64,000 bases of DNA from Pseudomonas tremae. GTDB taxonomy: Bacteria > Pseudomonadota > Gammaproteobacteria > Pseudomonadales > Pseudomonadaceae. Location of the stretch: contig NZ_LJRO01000384.1 of NCBI RefSeq assembly GCF_001401155.1, positions 62,001-126,000 on the forward strand. The letters run 5' to 3'. Every line of letters starts with the position of its first letter. The stretch's first letter is position 1. The notes beneath the pieces were generated by a model. The model made no database searches. It saw only the letters and a program-made list of their open reading frames with translations, and was not told the origin of the DNA. Below are positions 36,464 through 45,045 of this stretch, piece after piece. The position numbers and the translations under genes are program-made.

Positions 36464-36478
36464 TTGTAATTCCAACAA
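36464..36478. promoter_or_regulatory. HexR operator (gap side)
   Basis: TTGTAATTCCAACAA is a second exact TTGT-N7-ACAA match, 22 bases upstream of the gap ATG and 62 bases from the first (start to start, about six helical turns). Confidence 0.75.
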
Positions 36479-36481
36479 CAA
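36474..36481 (+). promoter_or_regulatory. Crc/Hfq-type CA motif in the gap leader
   Basis: AACAACAA matches AAYAAYAA and lies just upstream of the GAAGGA Shine-Dalgarno of gap. It overlaps the right half of the HexR operator, so one short segment could serve both transcriptional and post-transcriptional control if it is within the transcript. Confidence 0.45.
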
Positions 36482-36499
36482 ATTCAGAAGGACGGCTGT

Positions 36500-37501
36500 A
36501 TGACTCTTCGTATCGCAATCAACGGTTTTGGCCGCATCGGCCGCAACGTCCTACGCGCACTGTATACCCAAGGCTACCGCCAGGACCTGCAGGTCGTCGC
36601 CATCAACGATCTTGGCGACAGCGAAATGAACGCACACCTGTTGCGTTTCGACACCGTACACGGCCCGTTCAGCGGCACGGTCGAGTGCGACAAGGACAGC
36701 TTGACCGTCAATGGCGACCGTATTTCGGTCAGTGCCATTCGCAATCCGGCCGAGCTGCCCTGGAAAGCTCAGGACATCGATGTGGTGTTCGAATGTACCG
36801 GGCTGTTCACCAGCCGTGACAAAGCTGCTGCACACCTGACCGCCGGCGCCCGCAAGGTGATTATCTCCGCCCCGGCCAGCGGTGCCGATGCCACCATCGT
36901 CTATGGTGTCAACCACGACACGCTGCGCCAGTCGCACCAGATCATCTCCAGCGCATCCTGCACCACCAACTGCCTGGCGCCGGTCGCGCAGGTGCTGCAC
37001 CGCGAACTGGGGATCGAAAACGGCCTGATGACCACCATTCATGCCTACACCAACGACCAGAACCTGATCGACGTCTATCACACCGACCCGTACCGCGCCC
37101 GCTCGGCCACGCAGTCCATGATCCCGAGCAAGACCGGCGCTGCCGAAGCGGTAGGCCTGGTGCTGCCTGAACTGGCTGGCAAATTGACCGGCATGGCGGT
37201 GCGCGTTCCGGTGATCAACGTTTCGCTGGTCGACCTGACCGTGACCCTGAAACGCGAAACCACTGCCGATGAAGTCAACGCATTGATGAAAGAAGCCAGC
37301 CAGCATTCCAAAGTGTTGGGCTACAACACCCTGCCGCTGGTTTCGCATGACTTCAACCACAACCCTCTTTCGTCGATCTTCGACGCCAATCACACCAAAG
37401 TGAGCGGCAAGTTGCTCAAAGTGCTGTCGTGGTATGACAACGAATGGGCCTTCTCCAACCGCATGCTGGATAACTGCCTGGCTCTGCATAACGCGCAGTA
37501 A
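36500..37501 (+). CDS. gap: glyceraldehyde-3-phosphate dehydrogenase, type I
   Basis: Gap oxidises and phosphorylates glyceraldehyde-3-phosphate, produced here mainly by Eda. The 333-residue protein has the NAD-binding INGFGRIGR motif, the catalytic Cys154 in SASCTTNC, and the KVLSWYDNEWAFSNRM C-terminal signature. GAAGGA lies 8-13 bases upstream of the ATG. It is divergent from edd and shares HexR sites with it. Pseudomonads usually carry a second, unlinked gap gene; this HexR-linked copy is the catabolic one. Confidence 0.97.
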   Translation: MTLRIAINGFGRIGRNVLRALYTQGYRQDLQVVAINDLGDSEMNAHLLRFDTVHGPFSGTVECDKDSLTVNGDRISVSAIRNPAELPWKAQDIDVVFECTGLFTSRDKAAAHLTAGARKVIISAPASGADATIVYGVNHDTLRQSHQIISSASCTTNCLAPVAQVLHRELGIENGLMTTIHAYTNDQNLIDVYHTDPYRARSATQSMIPSKTGAAEAVGLVLPELAGKLTGMAVRVPVINVSLVDLTVTLKRETTADEVNALMKEASQHSKVLGYNTLPLVSHDFNHNPLSSIFDANHTKVSGKLLKVLSWYDNEWAFSNRMLDNCLALHNAQ

Positions 37502-37544
37502 CAAGCGCGTAAAGCTGACGCGGGGCGTCACGAAAGGTATTCCC

Positions 37545-37670
37545 GCGCTGGAGTGTGATGAACGATAAGTGTCTGGGCACGATGACCATCGTGCCCACGC
37601 TCCAGCTTGGGCACGCAGCTCTGGACGCTCTGCGTCCGCTCCCGAAAAGTGTGACGCAACGCCAACCGCC
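37545..37670. repeat. interspersed GC-rich palindromic repeat (copy B)
   Basis: The segment contains a GCTGGAGTG block, GAACGATA, a 9-10-bp hairpin (GGGCACGAT/ATCGTGCCC, 37575-37596), then CTCTGGACGCTCTGCGTCC and GTGTGACGC. The blocks recur at 24168-24225 and 38685-38815. It fills most of the gap between gap and the DUF454 gene. Confidence 0.65.
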
Positions 37671-37794
37671 ACTTGACCAACGTGCTTCTACAGAACGTTC
37701 ATGCAAACGCATCGACTCCGAAACGGCCACAGGCATGAAAAAGCGCCCGGTGCTGTTAAGCTGGCCGGGCTTTCCGAACCTGCCTGTAGAGACC

Positions 37795-38193
37795 ATGACG
37801 TACAAACCACCCGGCTCCCGACTTTCACGCCTTTTATATGGCATCCTCGCCTATACCGCTCTTGGCATAGGTATCGTTGCGATCTTCGTTCCTGGCCTGC
37901 CGACCACAGAGTTCATTCTGCTGGCGGCCTGGGCAGCCACACGCAGCTCGCCGCGACTGAACGCCTGGCTGGAAAACCATCGTGTGTTCGGGCCGATCCT
38001 GTACAACTGGCGTAATGGCCGACTGGTCGCCCGCAAGGCCAAGATCAGCGCCACCATCAGTATGCTGGTGTGCGCCGTGGTGATGTTGAGCCTGATCGGT
38101 CACGCCTGGTGGCTCTACCTGGCTCTGACCGGCATGGCGTTGGGTAACCTATGGATATGGTCCAGACCGGAACCCGCCAAAAAAGCAGATTGA
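37795..38193 (+). CDS. YbaN-family inner-membrane protein (DUF454)
   Basis: A 132-residue small membrane protein. The ATG at 37795 is used; the frame opens much earlier within repeat DNA. Membrane segments lie at about 12-32 and 84-118. The family signature G-L-P-T-T-E-F-(I/M)-L-L-A-A-W-x-x-x-R-S-S-P-R is clear. In E. coli the homologue YbaN is of unknown function. No operon partner is evident. Confidence 0.85.
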   Translation: MTYKPPGSRLSRLLYGILAYTALGIGIVAIFVPGLPTTEFILLAAWAATRSSPRLNAWLENHRVFGPILYNWRNGRLVARKAKISATISMLVCAVVMLSLIGHAWWLYLALTGMALGNLWIWSRPEPAKKAD

Positions 38194-38297
38194 CGAGCAA
38201 GGCGCGGGCAGTCGCAAGACCGCCGCGCATCAGGCTGAACCGCGCAGACACAGCCAGTGTCTGAGTGAGCACACTCATCGTTTGATGGAGCACGTCC

Positions 38298-38654
38298 ATG
38301 TACGAGCCAGGTCATCTACACCTCAGCCACGTCGCGCTTCAGCCTTCGGATATCAGCTATGACATCCACTTGCGCTATGAAGTAAACGAAGACCCGAAAC
38401 AAGGCACCAGCATGCATTTCAGCATGCAGGGCCAGATCAATGGCAAGCCTTTCGAAGAGCAATTCCAGCTGACCCGCGACCTGGCGTTCAATTTCGCTCA
38501 TGACGCGAGCCGCATCGCCATCAGGCACGGCCTGCCCAACTCTGCCTCTCTGCCCATCGCCCAGCACAAGGACTACGACCGGATGTTCGCGGACATCCGC
38601 GACAAGCTGAACGTCAAGTCAGGCGATCCGGTAAAGCCGGAGCATCTGGAATAA
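38298..38654 (+). CDS. DUF5064 family protein
   Basis: A 118-residue soluble, probably cytoplasmic protein found mainly in pseudomonads (MYEPGHLHL start). It reads as mostly beta in the first half (I-S-Y-D-I-H-L-R-Y-E-V, M-H-F-S-M-Q-G-Q) and helical at the end. No catalytic motif is visible. The function is unknown. It stands alone between the DUF454 gene and a repeat. Confidence 0.78.
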   Translation: MYEPGHLHLSHVALQPSDISYDIHLRYEVNEDPKQGTSMHFSMQGQINGKPFEEQFQLTRDLAFNFAHDASRIAIRHGLPNSASLPIAQHKDYDRMFADIRDKLNVKSGDPVKPEHLE

Positions 38655-38684
38655 GCCAACGCTGGAGAATGCGGCCCGGAAAAC

Positions 38685-38815
38685 ACCCTCGTGCCCATGC
38701 TCCGCGTGGGCATGCCCTTCTGGACGCTATGCGTCCGTTCCTGAATGAGTAGCATCGCGTAAATACATGACGCATAGCGTCATTCGCGCTGGAGCGCCAG
38801 GAACGATAGACGTCC
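38685..38815. repeat. interspersed GC-rich palindromic repeat (copy C)
   Basis: This copy contains CGTGCCCATGC/GCGTGGGCATG (self-complementary hairpin), TTCTGGACGCTATGCGTCCG, ATGACGCATAGCGTCAT (a perfect dyad) and GCTGGAGCGCCAGGAACGATA. It is the longest of four related copies in this window and lies in the gap before the GcsR-like gene. Confidence 0.65.
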
Positions 38816-38897
38816 GCTAGAACATCAGCGGATTTCACCAAACCTGCCGCCACAAGGCATACTTGCCGCCCTCCCCTCTGCAAATCGTCATTGTCCC

Positions 38898-40406
38898 ATG
38901 CGCATCCACGTCAGTTTCATCGACCGCGTCGGCATCACCCAGGAAGTACTGGCCATTCTGGGTGGGCGCAATCTGAACCTGGATGCAGTGGAAATGGTAC
39001 CTCCGAATGTCTACATCGATGCGCCGACCCTCAGCCACCAGATGCTCGAAGAGCTCAAGGACGCGCTGTTTAGGGTGCGCGGCGTGGAAGCGATCACGGT
39101 AGTGGACATCCTCCCCGGGCAGCGCCGACACCTGCAACTGGACGCGCTGCTCGCGGCGATGACCGACCCGGTGCTGGCGCTCGACAGCGCCGGGCATGTA
39201 CTGCTGGCCAATCCCGCGCTTATTGCCCTTATTGGTCGGGAACCTGCGGGCGAACCCATCGCCGAGCTGTTTGCCGACCCTGGCCTGCAAACGGCCTTGC
39301 TGGAAAACGGCTTTCGTCTGCCATTGCGCGAGATCACGCTCAACGGCGAAGCGCTGCTTCTGGACGCCACACCAATCACCGAAGCAGGCGCGCTGATTAC
39401 CCTGTATCTGCCCAGTCGCATCGGCGAACGCCTGTCGGCGTTGCACCATGATCACGCCGAAGGTTTCGACGCGTTGCTGGGCGACTCGACGGCTATACGG
39501 ACCCTTAAAGCCAGGGCACAACGGGTGGCAGCGCTGGACGCACCGTTGCTGATTCAGGGCGAGACCGGCACTGGCAAAGAGCTGGTTGCCCGCGCCTGCC
39601 ACGCCAGCAGCGCCCGCCACGGCGAACCGTTTCTGGCGCTGAACTGTGCGGCGTTGCCGGAAAACCTCGCAGAAAGCGAATTGTTCGGCTATGCCCCCGG
39701 CGCCTTTACCGGGGCGCAGCGCGGCGGCAAGCCGGGGCTGATGGAACTGGCTAACCAAGGCACAGTGTTTCTCGATGAGATCGGCGAAATGTCGCCTTAT
39801 CTGCAGGCCAAACTGCTGCGCTTTCTCAACGATGGCAGCTTTCGGCGCGTCGGCGGGGATCGAGAGGTGAGGGTCAATGTGCGCATCCTCAGCGCCACCC
39901 ACCGCGATCTGGAGAAAATGGTCAGCGAAGGCACCTTTCGTGAAGACCTGTTCTACCGTCTCAATGTCCTCAACCTCGAGGTCCCGCCGCTACGCGAACG
40001 CGGCCAGGACATTTTGTTGCTGGCCCGCTACTTCATGGAGCAGGCCTGCGCCCAGATTCAGCGTTCGATGTGCCGCCTGGCGCACAGCACCTACCCTGCC
40101 CTGCTGGGCAACCGCTGGCCAGGCAATGTGCGTCAACTGCAGAACGTCATCTTTCGTGCTGCCGCGATCTGTGAACACACTCAAGTGGATATAGGCGACC
40201 TGGACATCGCAGGCACCGCCGTGGCTCGCCAGAACGACAGCCCGATCGACAGCCTAGAAAACGCTGTCGAAACATTTGAAAAGGATCTGCTGGAAAAACT
40301 CTACGCCGACTACCCTTCGACCCGCCAACTGGCAGCCCGCCTGCACACCTCACACACGGCCATCGCTCACCGGCTTCGAAAGTATGGAATATCCGGCAAG
40401 TCATAG
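38898..40406 (+). CDS. gcsR: TyrR-type sigma-54 enhancer-binding regulator, probably GcsR of the glycine cleavage system
   Basis: A 502-residue activator with an ACT domain (1-75), a PAS-like segment (about 78-170), an AAA+ domain (about 190-425) and a C-terminal helix-turn-helix (about 465-495, QLAARLHTSHTAIAHRL). Walker A GETGTGKE is at 221-228, the sigma-54 contact motif GAFTGA at 268-273, and Walker B FLDEIGE at 291-297. Unlike E. coli TyrR, the intact GAFTGA predicts true sigma-54 activation. In P. aeruginosa the TyrR-like GcsR gene lies by gcvH2-gcvP2 and activates it in response to glycine. Here gcvHPT lies 4.7 kb downstream with a sigma-54 promoter, so GcsR fits better than PhhR. Confidence 0.85.
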   Translation: MRIHVSFIDRVGITQEVLAILGGRNLNLDAVEMVPPNVYIDAPTLSHQMLEELKDALFRVRGVEAITVVDILPGQRRHLQLDALLAAMTDPVLALDSAGHVLLANPALIALIGREPAGEPIAELFADPGLQTALLENGFRLPLREITLNGEALLLDATPITEAGALITLYLPSRIGERLSALHHDHAEGFDALLGDSTAIRTLKARAQRVAALDAPLLIQGETGTGKELVARACHASSARHGEPFLALNCAALPENLAESELFGYAPGAFTGAQRGGKPGLMELANQGTVFLDEIGEMSPYLQAKLLRFLNDGSFRRVGGDREVRVNVRILSATHRDLEKMVSEGTFREDLFYRLNVLNLEVPPLRERGQDILLLARYFMEQACAQIQRSMCRLAHSTYPALLGNRWPGNVRQLQNVIFRAAAICEHTQVDIGDLDIAGTAVARQNDSPIDSLENAVETFEKDLLEKLYADYPSTRQLAARLHTSHTAIAHRLRKYGISGKS

Positions 40407-40581
40407 TCGATTGATGCTCGACGGAAAAAATACTTCCGAATAGATTCATTTAATTATCAAATCTGCCGATAGCGTTCTGGTATGGTCCATAAACCTCTTA
40501 TCATCCATTTGAATGGATGTCCGTAGATGTTCTTGCGGCCGTTTTGGAAAACGGGGGTCATGTAGTTACGGGAAAGAACTA

Positions 40582-42312
40582 ATGGAAAACCCGCCGCTCG
40601 ACTACTCAACCGCCGAGCCTCAGTCTCGTGCCGAAAAGATCGTGGAGTCTCGCCGGCAGAAAACACTCATCAAGACGAGTGCCCTCCAGGACGCCATTTT
40701 CAACAGCGCCTATTTTTCCAGTATCGCGACCGATGAACACGGGGTCATTCAGATATTCAATGTCGGCGCCGAACGCATGCTCGGTTATCACTCGGAAGAT
40801 GTGGTCGACAAGATCACCCCGGCCGACATCTCCGACCCTGCCGAGCTGATCATTCGCGCAGCTGCGCTTAGTCATGAACTGAACACCCCTATCACACCGG
40901 GCTTTGAAGCGCTGGTGTTCAAGGCTTCGCGCGGCATTGAAGACATCTATGAGCTGACTTACATCCGCAAGGACGGCAGCCGTCTGTCGGCCATGGTGTC
41001 GGTGACATCGTTGCGCGACAGTGCAGAAACCATCATTGGCTACCTGCTGATCGGCACCGACAACACTGCACGCAAACAGGAAGAAGAAACCCAGGCGTTG
41101 CTGGATCAGCGGTTACGCGACCAGCAGTTCTACACCCGCTCGTTGATCGAATCGAACATCGATGCACTGATGATGACCGACCCGCAGGGCATCATTTCCG
41201 ACGTCAACAAGCAGATGATGGCGCTGACCGGGCGAACCCGGGATGAACTGATCGGCGCGCCCTGCAAGAACTTTTTCACTGACCCGGCAAGCGCCGACGC
41301 TGCGATCAAGCGCGTGCTCAGCGAACACAAGGTCAGTGATTACGAACTCACCGTACGCGCCTACGATGGCACCGAAACTGTCGTGTCTTACAACGCGGCG
41401 ACCTTTCACGACCGTGACCGCAAGCTCAAGGGCGTGTTCGCCGCCGCCCGCGATGTGACCGAGCGCAAGCGTTTCGAGCGCACGCTGGAAGAAAAAAATA
41501 TCGAGCTGGAGCACGCCAGCCATATGAAGTCCGAGTTCCTGGCCACCATGTCCCATGAGTTGCGCACGCCGCTGAACGCTGTCATCGGCTTTTCAGAGGC
41601 ACTCAAGGACGGCATGGTCGGCGACATGACCGACGATCAGCGACGTTACATTGGTGACATCTTCAACAGTGGCCAGCACCTGCTGTCACTTATCAACGAC
41701 ATTCTCGACTTGTCCAAGGTCGAAGCCGGCATGATGACGCTGGAGCTGGAGCCCGTCGATCTGGACGAATTGCTGAGCAACAGCCTGCTGATCGTTCGCG
41801 AACAGGCCGCGCTGCAACGCATTCAATTGAAGCTCGAGACCGACGCAGACTTCGGACTGCTCGAGCTGGACCGGCGCAAGACCAAGCAGATCGTTTACAA
41901 CCTGCTGGCCAACGCCGTGAAGTTCAGCCAGCCCGGCGGCTGGGTGATCCTTGCGGTGCGTCAGGTGCCACGCTCGCAGGCAGGTGTTCTGGAAGGTGAC
42001 TGGCCAACATACGGCTTCGAGCTGCCGAGCAGTGACAACGAGCATTTTCTGGAATTGAGTGTCAGCGACACTGGAATCGGCATCGCCCAAAGCGATATGA
42101 ACAAGCTGTTCAAGGCTTTCAGCCAGATTGACAGCGGCCTGGCGCGCAAATTCGAGGGGACCGGGCTTGGCCTGGCGATGGTCAAACAACTGACCGAACT
42201 GCACGGCGGCTGCGTCGCGGTCGCCAGCGTCAAGGATCTCGGTACGCGTTTTGTGGTCTGGCTGCCGATTCGCCCTCCTGCCAGCGAGGAAGCTCAATGG
42301 CCCAGATCCTGA
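40582..42312 (+). CDS. soluble PAS-PAS sensor histidine kinase
   Basis: A 576-residue cytoplasmic kinase with no membrane segment. The ATG at 40582 (after GGGAAAG) is preferred over the upstream frame opening. Two PAS domains (about 35-165 and 180-300) are followed by a coiled linker, HisKA (SHELRTPLNAVIGF, His near 326) and HATPase (N-box YNLLANAVKF, G-box GTGLGLAMVKQ). The second PAS is followed by the usual D-V-T-E-R-K end. It overlaps the single-domain receiver gene by 16 bases, so the two form a coupled pair. The signal is unknown; a cytoplasmic redox or small-molecule cue is likely. Confidence 0.9.
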   Translation: MENPPLDYSTAEPQSRAEKIVESRRQKTLIKTSALQDAIFNSAYFSSIATDEHGVIQIFNVGAERMLGYHSEDVVDKITPADISDPAELIIRAAALSHELNTPITPGFEALVFKASRGIEDIYELTYIRKDGSRLSAMVSVTSLRDSAETIIGYLLIGTDNTARKQEEETQALLDQRLRDQQFYTRSLIESNIDALMMTDPQGIISDVNKQMMALTGRTRDELIGAPCKNFFTDPASADAAIKRVLSEHKVSDYELTVRAYDGTETVVSYNAATFHDRDRKLKGVFAAARDVTERKRFERTLEEKNIELEHASHMKSEFLATMSHELRTPLNAVIGFSEALKDGMVGDMTDDQRRYIGDIFNSGQHLLSLINDILDLSKVEAGMMTLELEPVDLDELLSNSLLIVREQAALQRIQLKLETDADFGLLELDRRKTKQIVYNLLANAVKFSQPGGWVILAVRQVPRSQAGVLEGDWPTYGFELPSSDNEHFLELSVSDTGIGIAQSDMNKLFKAFSQIDSGLARKFEGTGLGLAMVKQLTELHGGCVAVASVKDLGTRFVVWLPIRPPASEEAQWPRS

Positions 42313-42683
42313 TTATCGAGGACAACGCTGCCAACATGCGCCTGGCCGAATTGCTGCTCAACAGCGCTGGTCATGGCGTGATGTGCGCGACGGACGCAGA
42401 AACAGGCCTCAAGCTGGCCCGCGAGCGTCAGCCGGACCTTATTCTGATGGACATCCAGTTGCCTGAAATGGATGGCCTGAGCGCGACTTTTCTGCTCAAG
42501 CAAGATGTTGCAACTGCGGCAATCCCGGTTATTGCCCTGACCGCGATGGCCATGAAGGAAGACGAAGAAAAAATCCGGCGGGCTGGCTGTAATGCCTACA
42601 TCATCAAGCCCCTGCGTTATCAGGAGCTTTACCGGGTCATCGACGCCTTGCTTGAAAATCCACCCTCACGGCCAATCACCTGA
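42297..42683 (+). CDS. single-domain response regulator (CheY/DivK type)
   Basis: A 128-residue stand-alone receiver. The acidic residues E8/D9, phospho-acceptor D52 in LILMDIQLP and the K in IIKPLRY are present. It has no output domain, so it must act by protein contact or as a phosphate shuttle. It sits between the PAS kinase and the REC-PAS-GGDEF-EAL gene and is probably phosphorylated by that kinase. DivK-type receivers with the same kinase class are known in pseudomonads. Confidence 0.9.
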   Translation: MAQILIIEDNAANMRLAELLLNSAGHGVMCATDAETGLKLARERQPDLILMDIQLPEMDGLSATFLLKQDVATAAIPVIALTAMAMKEDEEKIRRAGCNAYIIKPLRYQELYRVIDALLENPPSRPIT

Positions 42684-42692
42684 GCACTCGTC

Positions 42693-44810
42693 ATGACCCT
42701 ACCCGCAGCAACCATCCTGATAGTCGATGATGACGTTCACGTCCGTGACCTGCTTGAGGTTCTGCTGCGCAATCAGCACTACGAGACGCTGACGGCGGAG
42801 TCAGGTGAGCAGGCGCTGGCCATGATCGACGAGCGAGCGCCCGACCTGATCCTGCTCGACATCATGATGCCAGGCATGGATGGCTACGAGGTCGCCAGCC
42901 AGCTCAAGGCCAGGAAAGGCACGGCCAACATCCCGATCATCATGCTCTCGGCGCTCGATGAGCAAAGTGCTCGTCTGTCAGGCCTGGAAGCAGGTGCCGA
43001 GGAGTACCTGAATAAACCGGTGGAAAGCGCCGAACTGTGGCTGCGCGTGCGTAACCTGCTGCGCCTCAAGGCGTTTGGCGACTACCTAAAAAGCCACAGC
43101 CTGATCCTTGAAGATCAATTGCAGCAGCGCACCATCGACCTGGAGCGCTTCCGTACAGTGATGGACGCGTCTGACGATGCTATTTTCCTGATCAATCGCA
43201 ACACCATGAGCCTGATCGAATTCAATCGCAGGGCATGCCAGCTGTTGGGCTACTCCGCTGAAGAACTGTCGCACAAGACCCCTGCCGAGCTGGGCGAAAC
43301 GTCCATGGAAAACCTGGAAGAGGTGTACGACCAGATCATTGCCGGCAAAGGCCCCAGCGAACCGCTCGAAACGCAGATCCGTGACAAAAGCGGGCGGGAT
43401 GTCGAGGTGGAGATCCACCGCCAGGCCTATCGCACCGGTGAAGACTGGGTCATTGTCGGCATAGTGCGCGACATCACCCGGCGCAAGGAAAGCGATCAAC
43501 GCCTGCTGACCATGGCCCATTACGACACGCTGACCGGGCTGCCGAATCGGGATCTGTTTTTCACCAGCCTGCAGATGGGTCTTACTCAGGCCGCCATCAG
43601 TCGCTGGAAGCTTGCGGCACTGACAGTCAATCTGGACGGTTTCAAGACCATCAACGAAACCTGGGGCCACGTTCTGGGCGATCAGGTGTTGCTGGAAGTC
43701 AGCCATCGTCTATCGGATTGTTTGAATGCCAGCGATACCCTGGGACGCGTCGACGGCGACGAATTTGCCCTCATTCTGATGATCCGTGATGGCCAGACCG
43801 ATACCCGACAGACACTTGAACGCATCCGCAAGGCCTTGCGCGTGCCCATCAAGGTCGAAGACCAGAGCATAGTCATGACCGCCAGCATCGGTATCGCCCT
43901 TTATCCGGAGGATGGCGAAGACGCCCGTGAACTGATCCGCCACGCCTACACGGCAATGAACAGCGCGAAAAAATTCGGCGTCGACAGCTATCGGTTCTAC
44001 ACCGCCCAAATGAACGCCGAAGTGTCGGCACGCCTGGACCTCGAAGCCGCGCTGCGGGATGCCGTGGAAAAAGAGGCATTCGAGATTGTCTATCAGCCCA
44101 AGCTCAACCTGGCTGATGGTCGTATCTGCGGACTGGAAGCATTGCTGCGCTGGCCGCGTCACGGGCTACCCGGCGTTTCACCTGCCGTATTCATTCCTGT
44201 GCTGGAAAACCTCGGCCTGATCGCTGAAGTCGGTAACTGGGTGCTCGACCGCGTCTGCGCACAGATTGCCCAGTGGCATCGCTCTGGGCTGGGGCTGTTT
44301 CAAGTGGCGGTCAACGTGTCTGGTCAGCAGATATCCAACAGCAGCCTGGTCGCCGACATACGCCTGGCGCTGACAAGGCACCAGGTCGAGCCGCAATGGC
44401 TGGAGGTAGAGCTGACGGAAAGCTCGCTGATGGAAAACACCTCACATACCATCGCCACACTGGAAACGCTCAGGGCCAGCGGCGTAAGTATTTCCATTGA
44501 TGACTTCGGTACCGGCTATTCAAGTCTGGCTTATCTGCGCCGCTTCCCCATCGACAAGCTTAAAATCGATATCGCCTTCATTCGCGAAGTCACCAGCAAC
44601 CCACAAGACGCAGCGATTGCAAAAGCGATCATCGAACTGGCGCACAGCCTGGCATTGAAAGTCATTGCCGAAGGGGTTGAAACGCCGGAGCAGCTGACGT
44701 TCCTGCGCGAAAACCGCTGCGACCAGATTCAGGGCTACCTGATTAGCAAGCCACTGCCACTTGCAGAGCTCGAAGCATTTTTGAGCAGGTCGGAAACACA
44801 GTTCGGCTAA
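42693..44810 (+). CDS. REC-PAS-GGDEF-EAL cyclic di-GMP signalling protein
   Basis: A 705-residue response regulator with receiver (about 5-120, phospho-acceptor D56), PAS (about 150-265), GGDEF (about 272-440) and EAL (about 450-700) domains. The GGDEF motif reads DGDEF (354-358): the first Gly is Asp, so cyclase activity is doubtful and the domain may be a GTP sensor. The EAL domain keeps EALLRW (from E482), ELTESS, DDFGTGYSSL and IAEGVET, consistent with an active cyclic di-GMP phosphodiesterase. It begins 10 bases after the single-domain receiver. The three genes form a kinase-receiver-effector cascade lowering cyclic di-GMP (inference). Confidence 0.91.
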   Translation: MTLPAATILIVDDDVHVRDLLEVLLRNQHYETLTAESGEQALAMIDERAPDLILLDIMMPGMDGYEVASQLKARKGTANIPIIMLSALDEQSARLSGLEAGAEEYLNKPVESAELWLRVRNLLRLKAFGDYLKSHSLILEDQLQQRTIDLERFRTVMDASDDAIFLINRNTMSLIEFNRRACQLLGYSAEELSHKTPAELGETSMENLEEVYDQIIAGKGPSEPLETQIRDKSGRDVEVEIHRQAYRTGEDWVIVGIVRDITRRKESDQRLLTMAHYDTLTGLPNRDLFFTSLQMGLTQAAISRWKLAALTVNLDGFKTINETWGHVLGDQVLLEVSHRLSDCLNASDTLGRVDGDEFALILMIRDGQTDTRQTLERIRKALRVPIKVEDQSIVMTASIGIALYPEDGEDARELIRHAYTAMNSAKKFGVDSYRFYTAQMNAEVSARLDLEAALRDAVEKEAFEIVYQPKLNLADGRICGLEALLRWPRHGLPGVSPAVFIPVLENLGLIAEVGNWVLDRVCAQIAQWHRSGLGLFQVAVNVSGQQISNSSLVADIRLALTRHQVEPQWLEVELTESSLMENTSHTIATLETLRASGVSISIDDFGTGYSSLAYLRRFPIDKLKIDIAFIREVTSNPQDAAIAKAIIELAHSLALKVIAEGVETPEQLTFLRENRCDQIQGYLISKPLPLAELEAFLSRSETQFG

Positions 44811-44814
44811 CGGC

Positions 44815-44835
44815 ATCGTCAATCGTCAATCGTCA
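44815..44835. repeat. three tandem ATCGTCA heptamers
   Basis: Three exact head-to-tail copies of ATCGTCA occur just after the stop of the GGDEF-EAL gene. Their number and length suggest a slippage tract, and no function is implied. Confidence 0.6.
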
Positions 44836-44865
44836 GGTGACGTGCTGGCCGGCCACATTCGCCGC

Positions 44866-44902
44866 CGGAACGAAACCGTTACGTCGTAATGATTTCATTC
44901 CA
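44866..44902. promoter_or_regulatory. two tandem GcsR-type operators upstream of gcvH
   Basis: CGGAACG-N4-CGTTACG (44866-44883) is the reverse complement of TGTAACG-N4-CGTTCCG with one mismatch. A weaker copy, CGTAATG-N4-CATTCCA (44885-44902), follows 19 bases later (start to start). TGTAACG-N4-CGTTCCG is the GcsR site I recall from P. aeruginosa, there in three copies. Position is 150-190 bases upstream of the predicted sigma-54 promoter. Confidence 0.6.
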
Positions 44903-44961
44903 ACACCCTGAGCTCCCCTCGTTTCAAGGCATTGATCGTGCAAGCATTTCCAGAGCGAACC

Positions 44962-44985
44962 AGCTGTAGCGATTTCGCTACAGCT
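44962..44985. promoter_or_regulatory. perfect dyad, candidate third GcsR operator
   Basis: A perfect 10-bp inverted repeat (AGCTGTAGCG and its complement) around ATTT. Its core TGTAGCG-N4-CGCTACA has the same spacing and outer bases as the GcsR consensus. It is centred about 75 bases upstream of the -24 element, a normal enhancer distance. There is no T run, so it is not a terminator. Confidence 0.55.
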
Positions 44986-45045
44986 CAGACTGCTCAGGCT
45001 TCCGGCTTTATACGCAAGCTCATGATTCAAAAAGAAAAAATAAAT

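Noticed and set aside
37575..37596. Hairpin as the terminator of gap
   Set aside because: It is part of an interspersed repeat seen elsewhere in gene gaps and lacks a T run; incidental termination remains possible.
44962..44985. 24-base palindrome as a terminator of the GGDEF-EAL gene
   Set aside because: No T run follows, and its core matches the GcsR-type dyad spacing, so an operator is the better reading.
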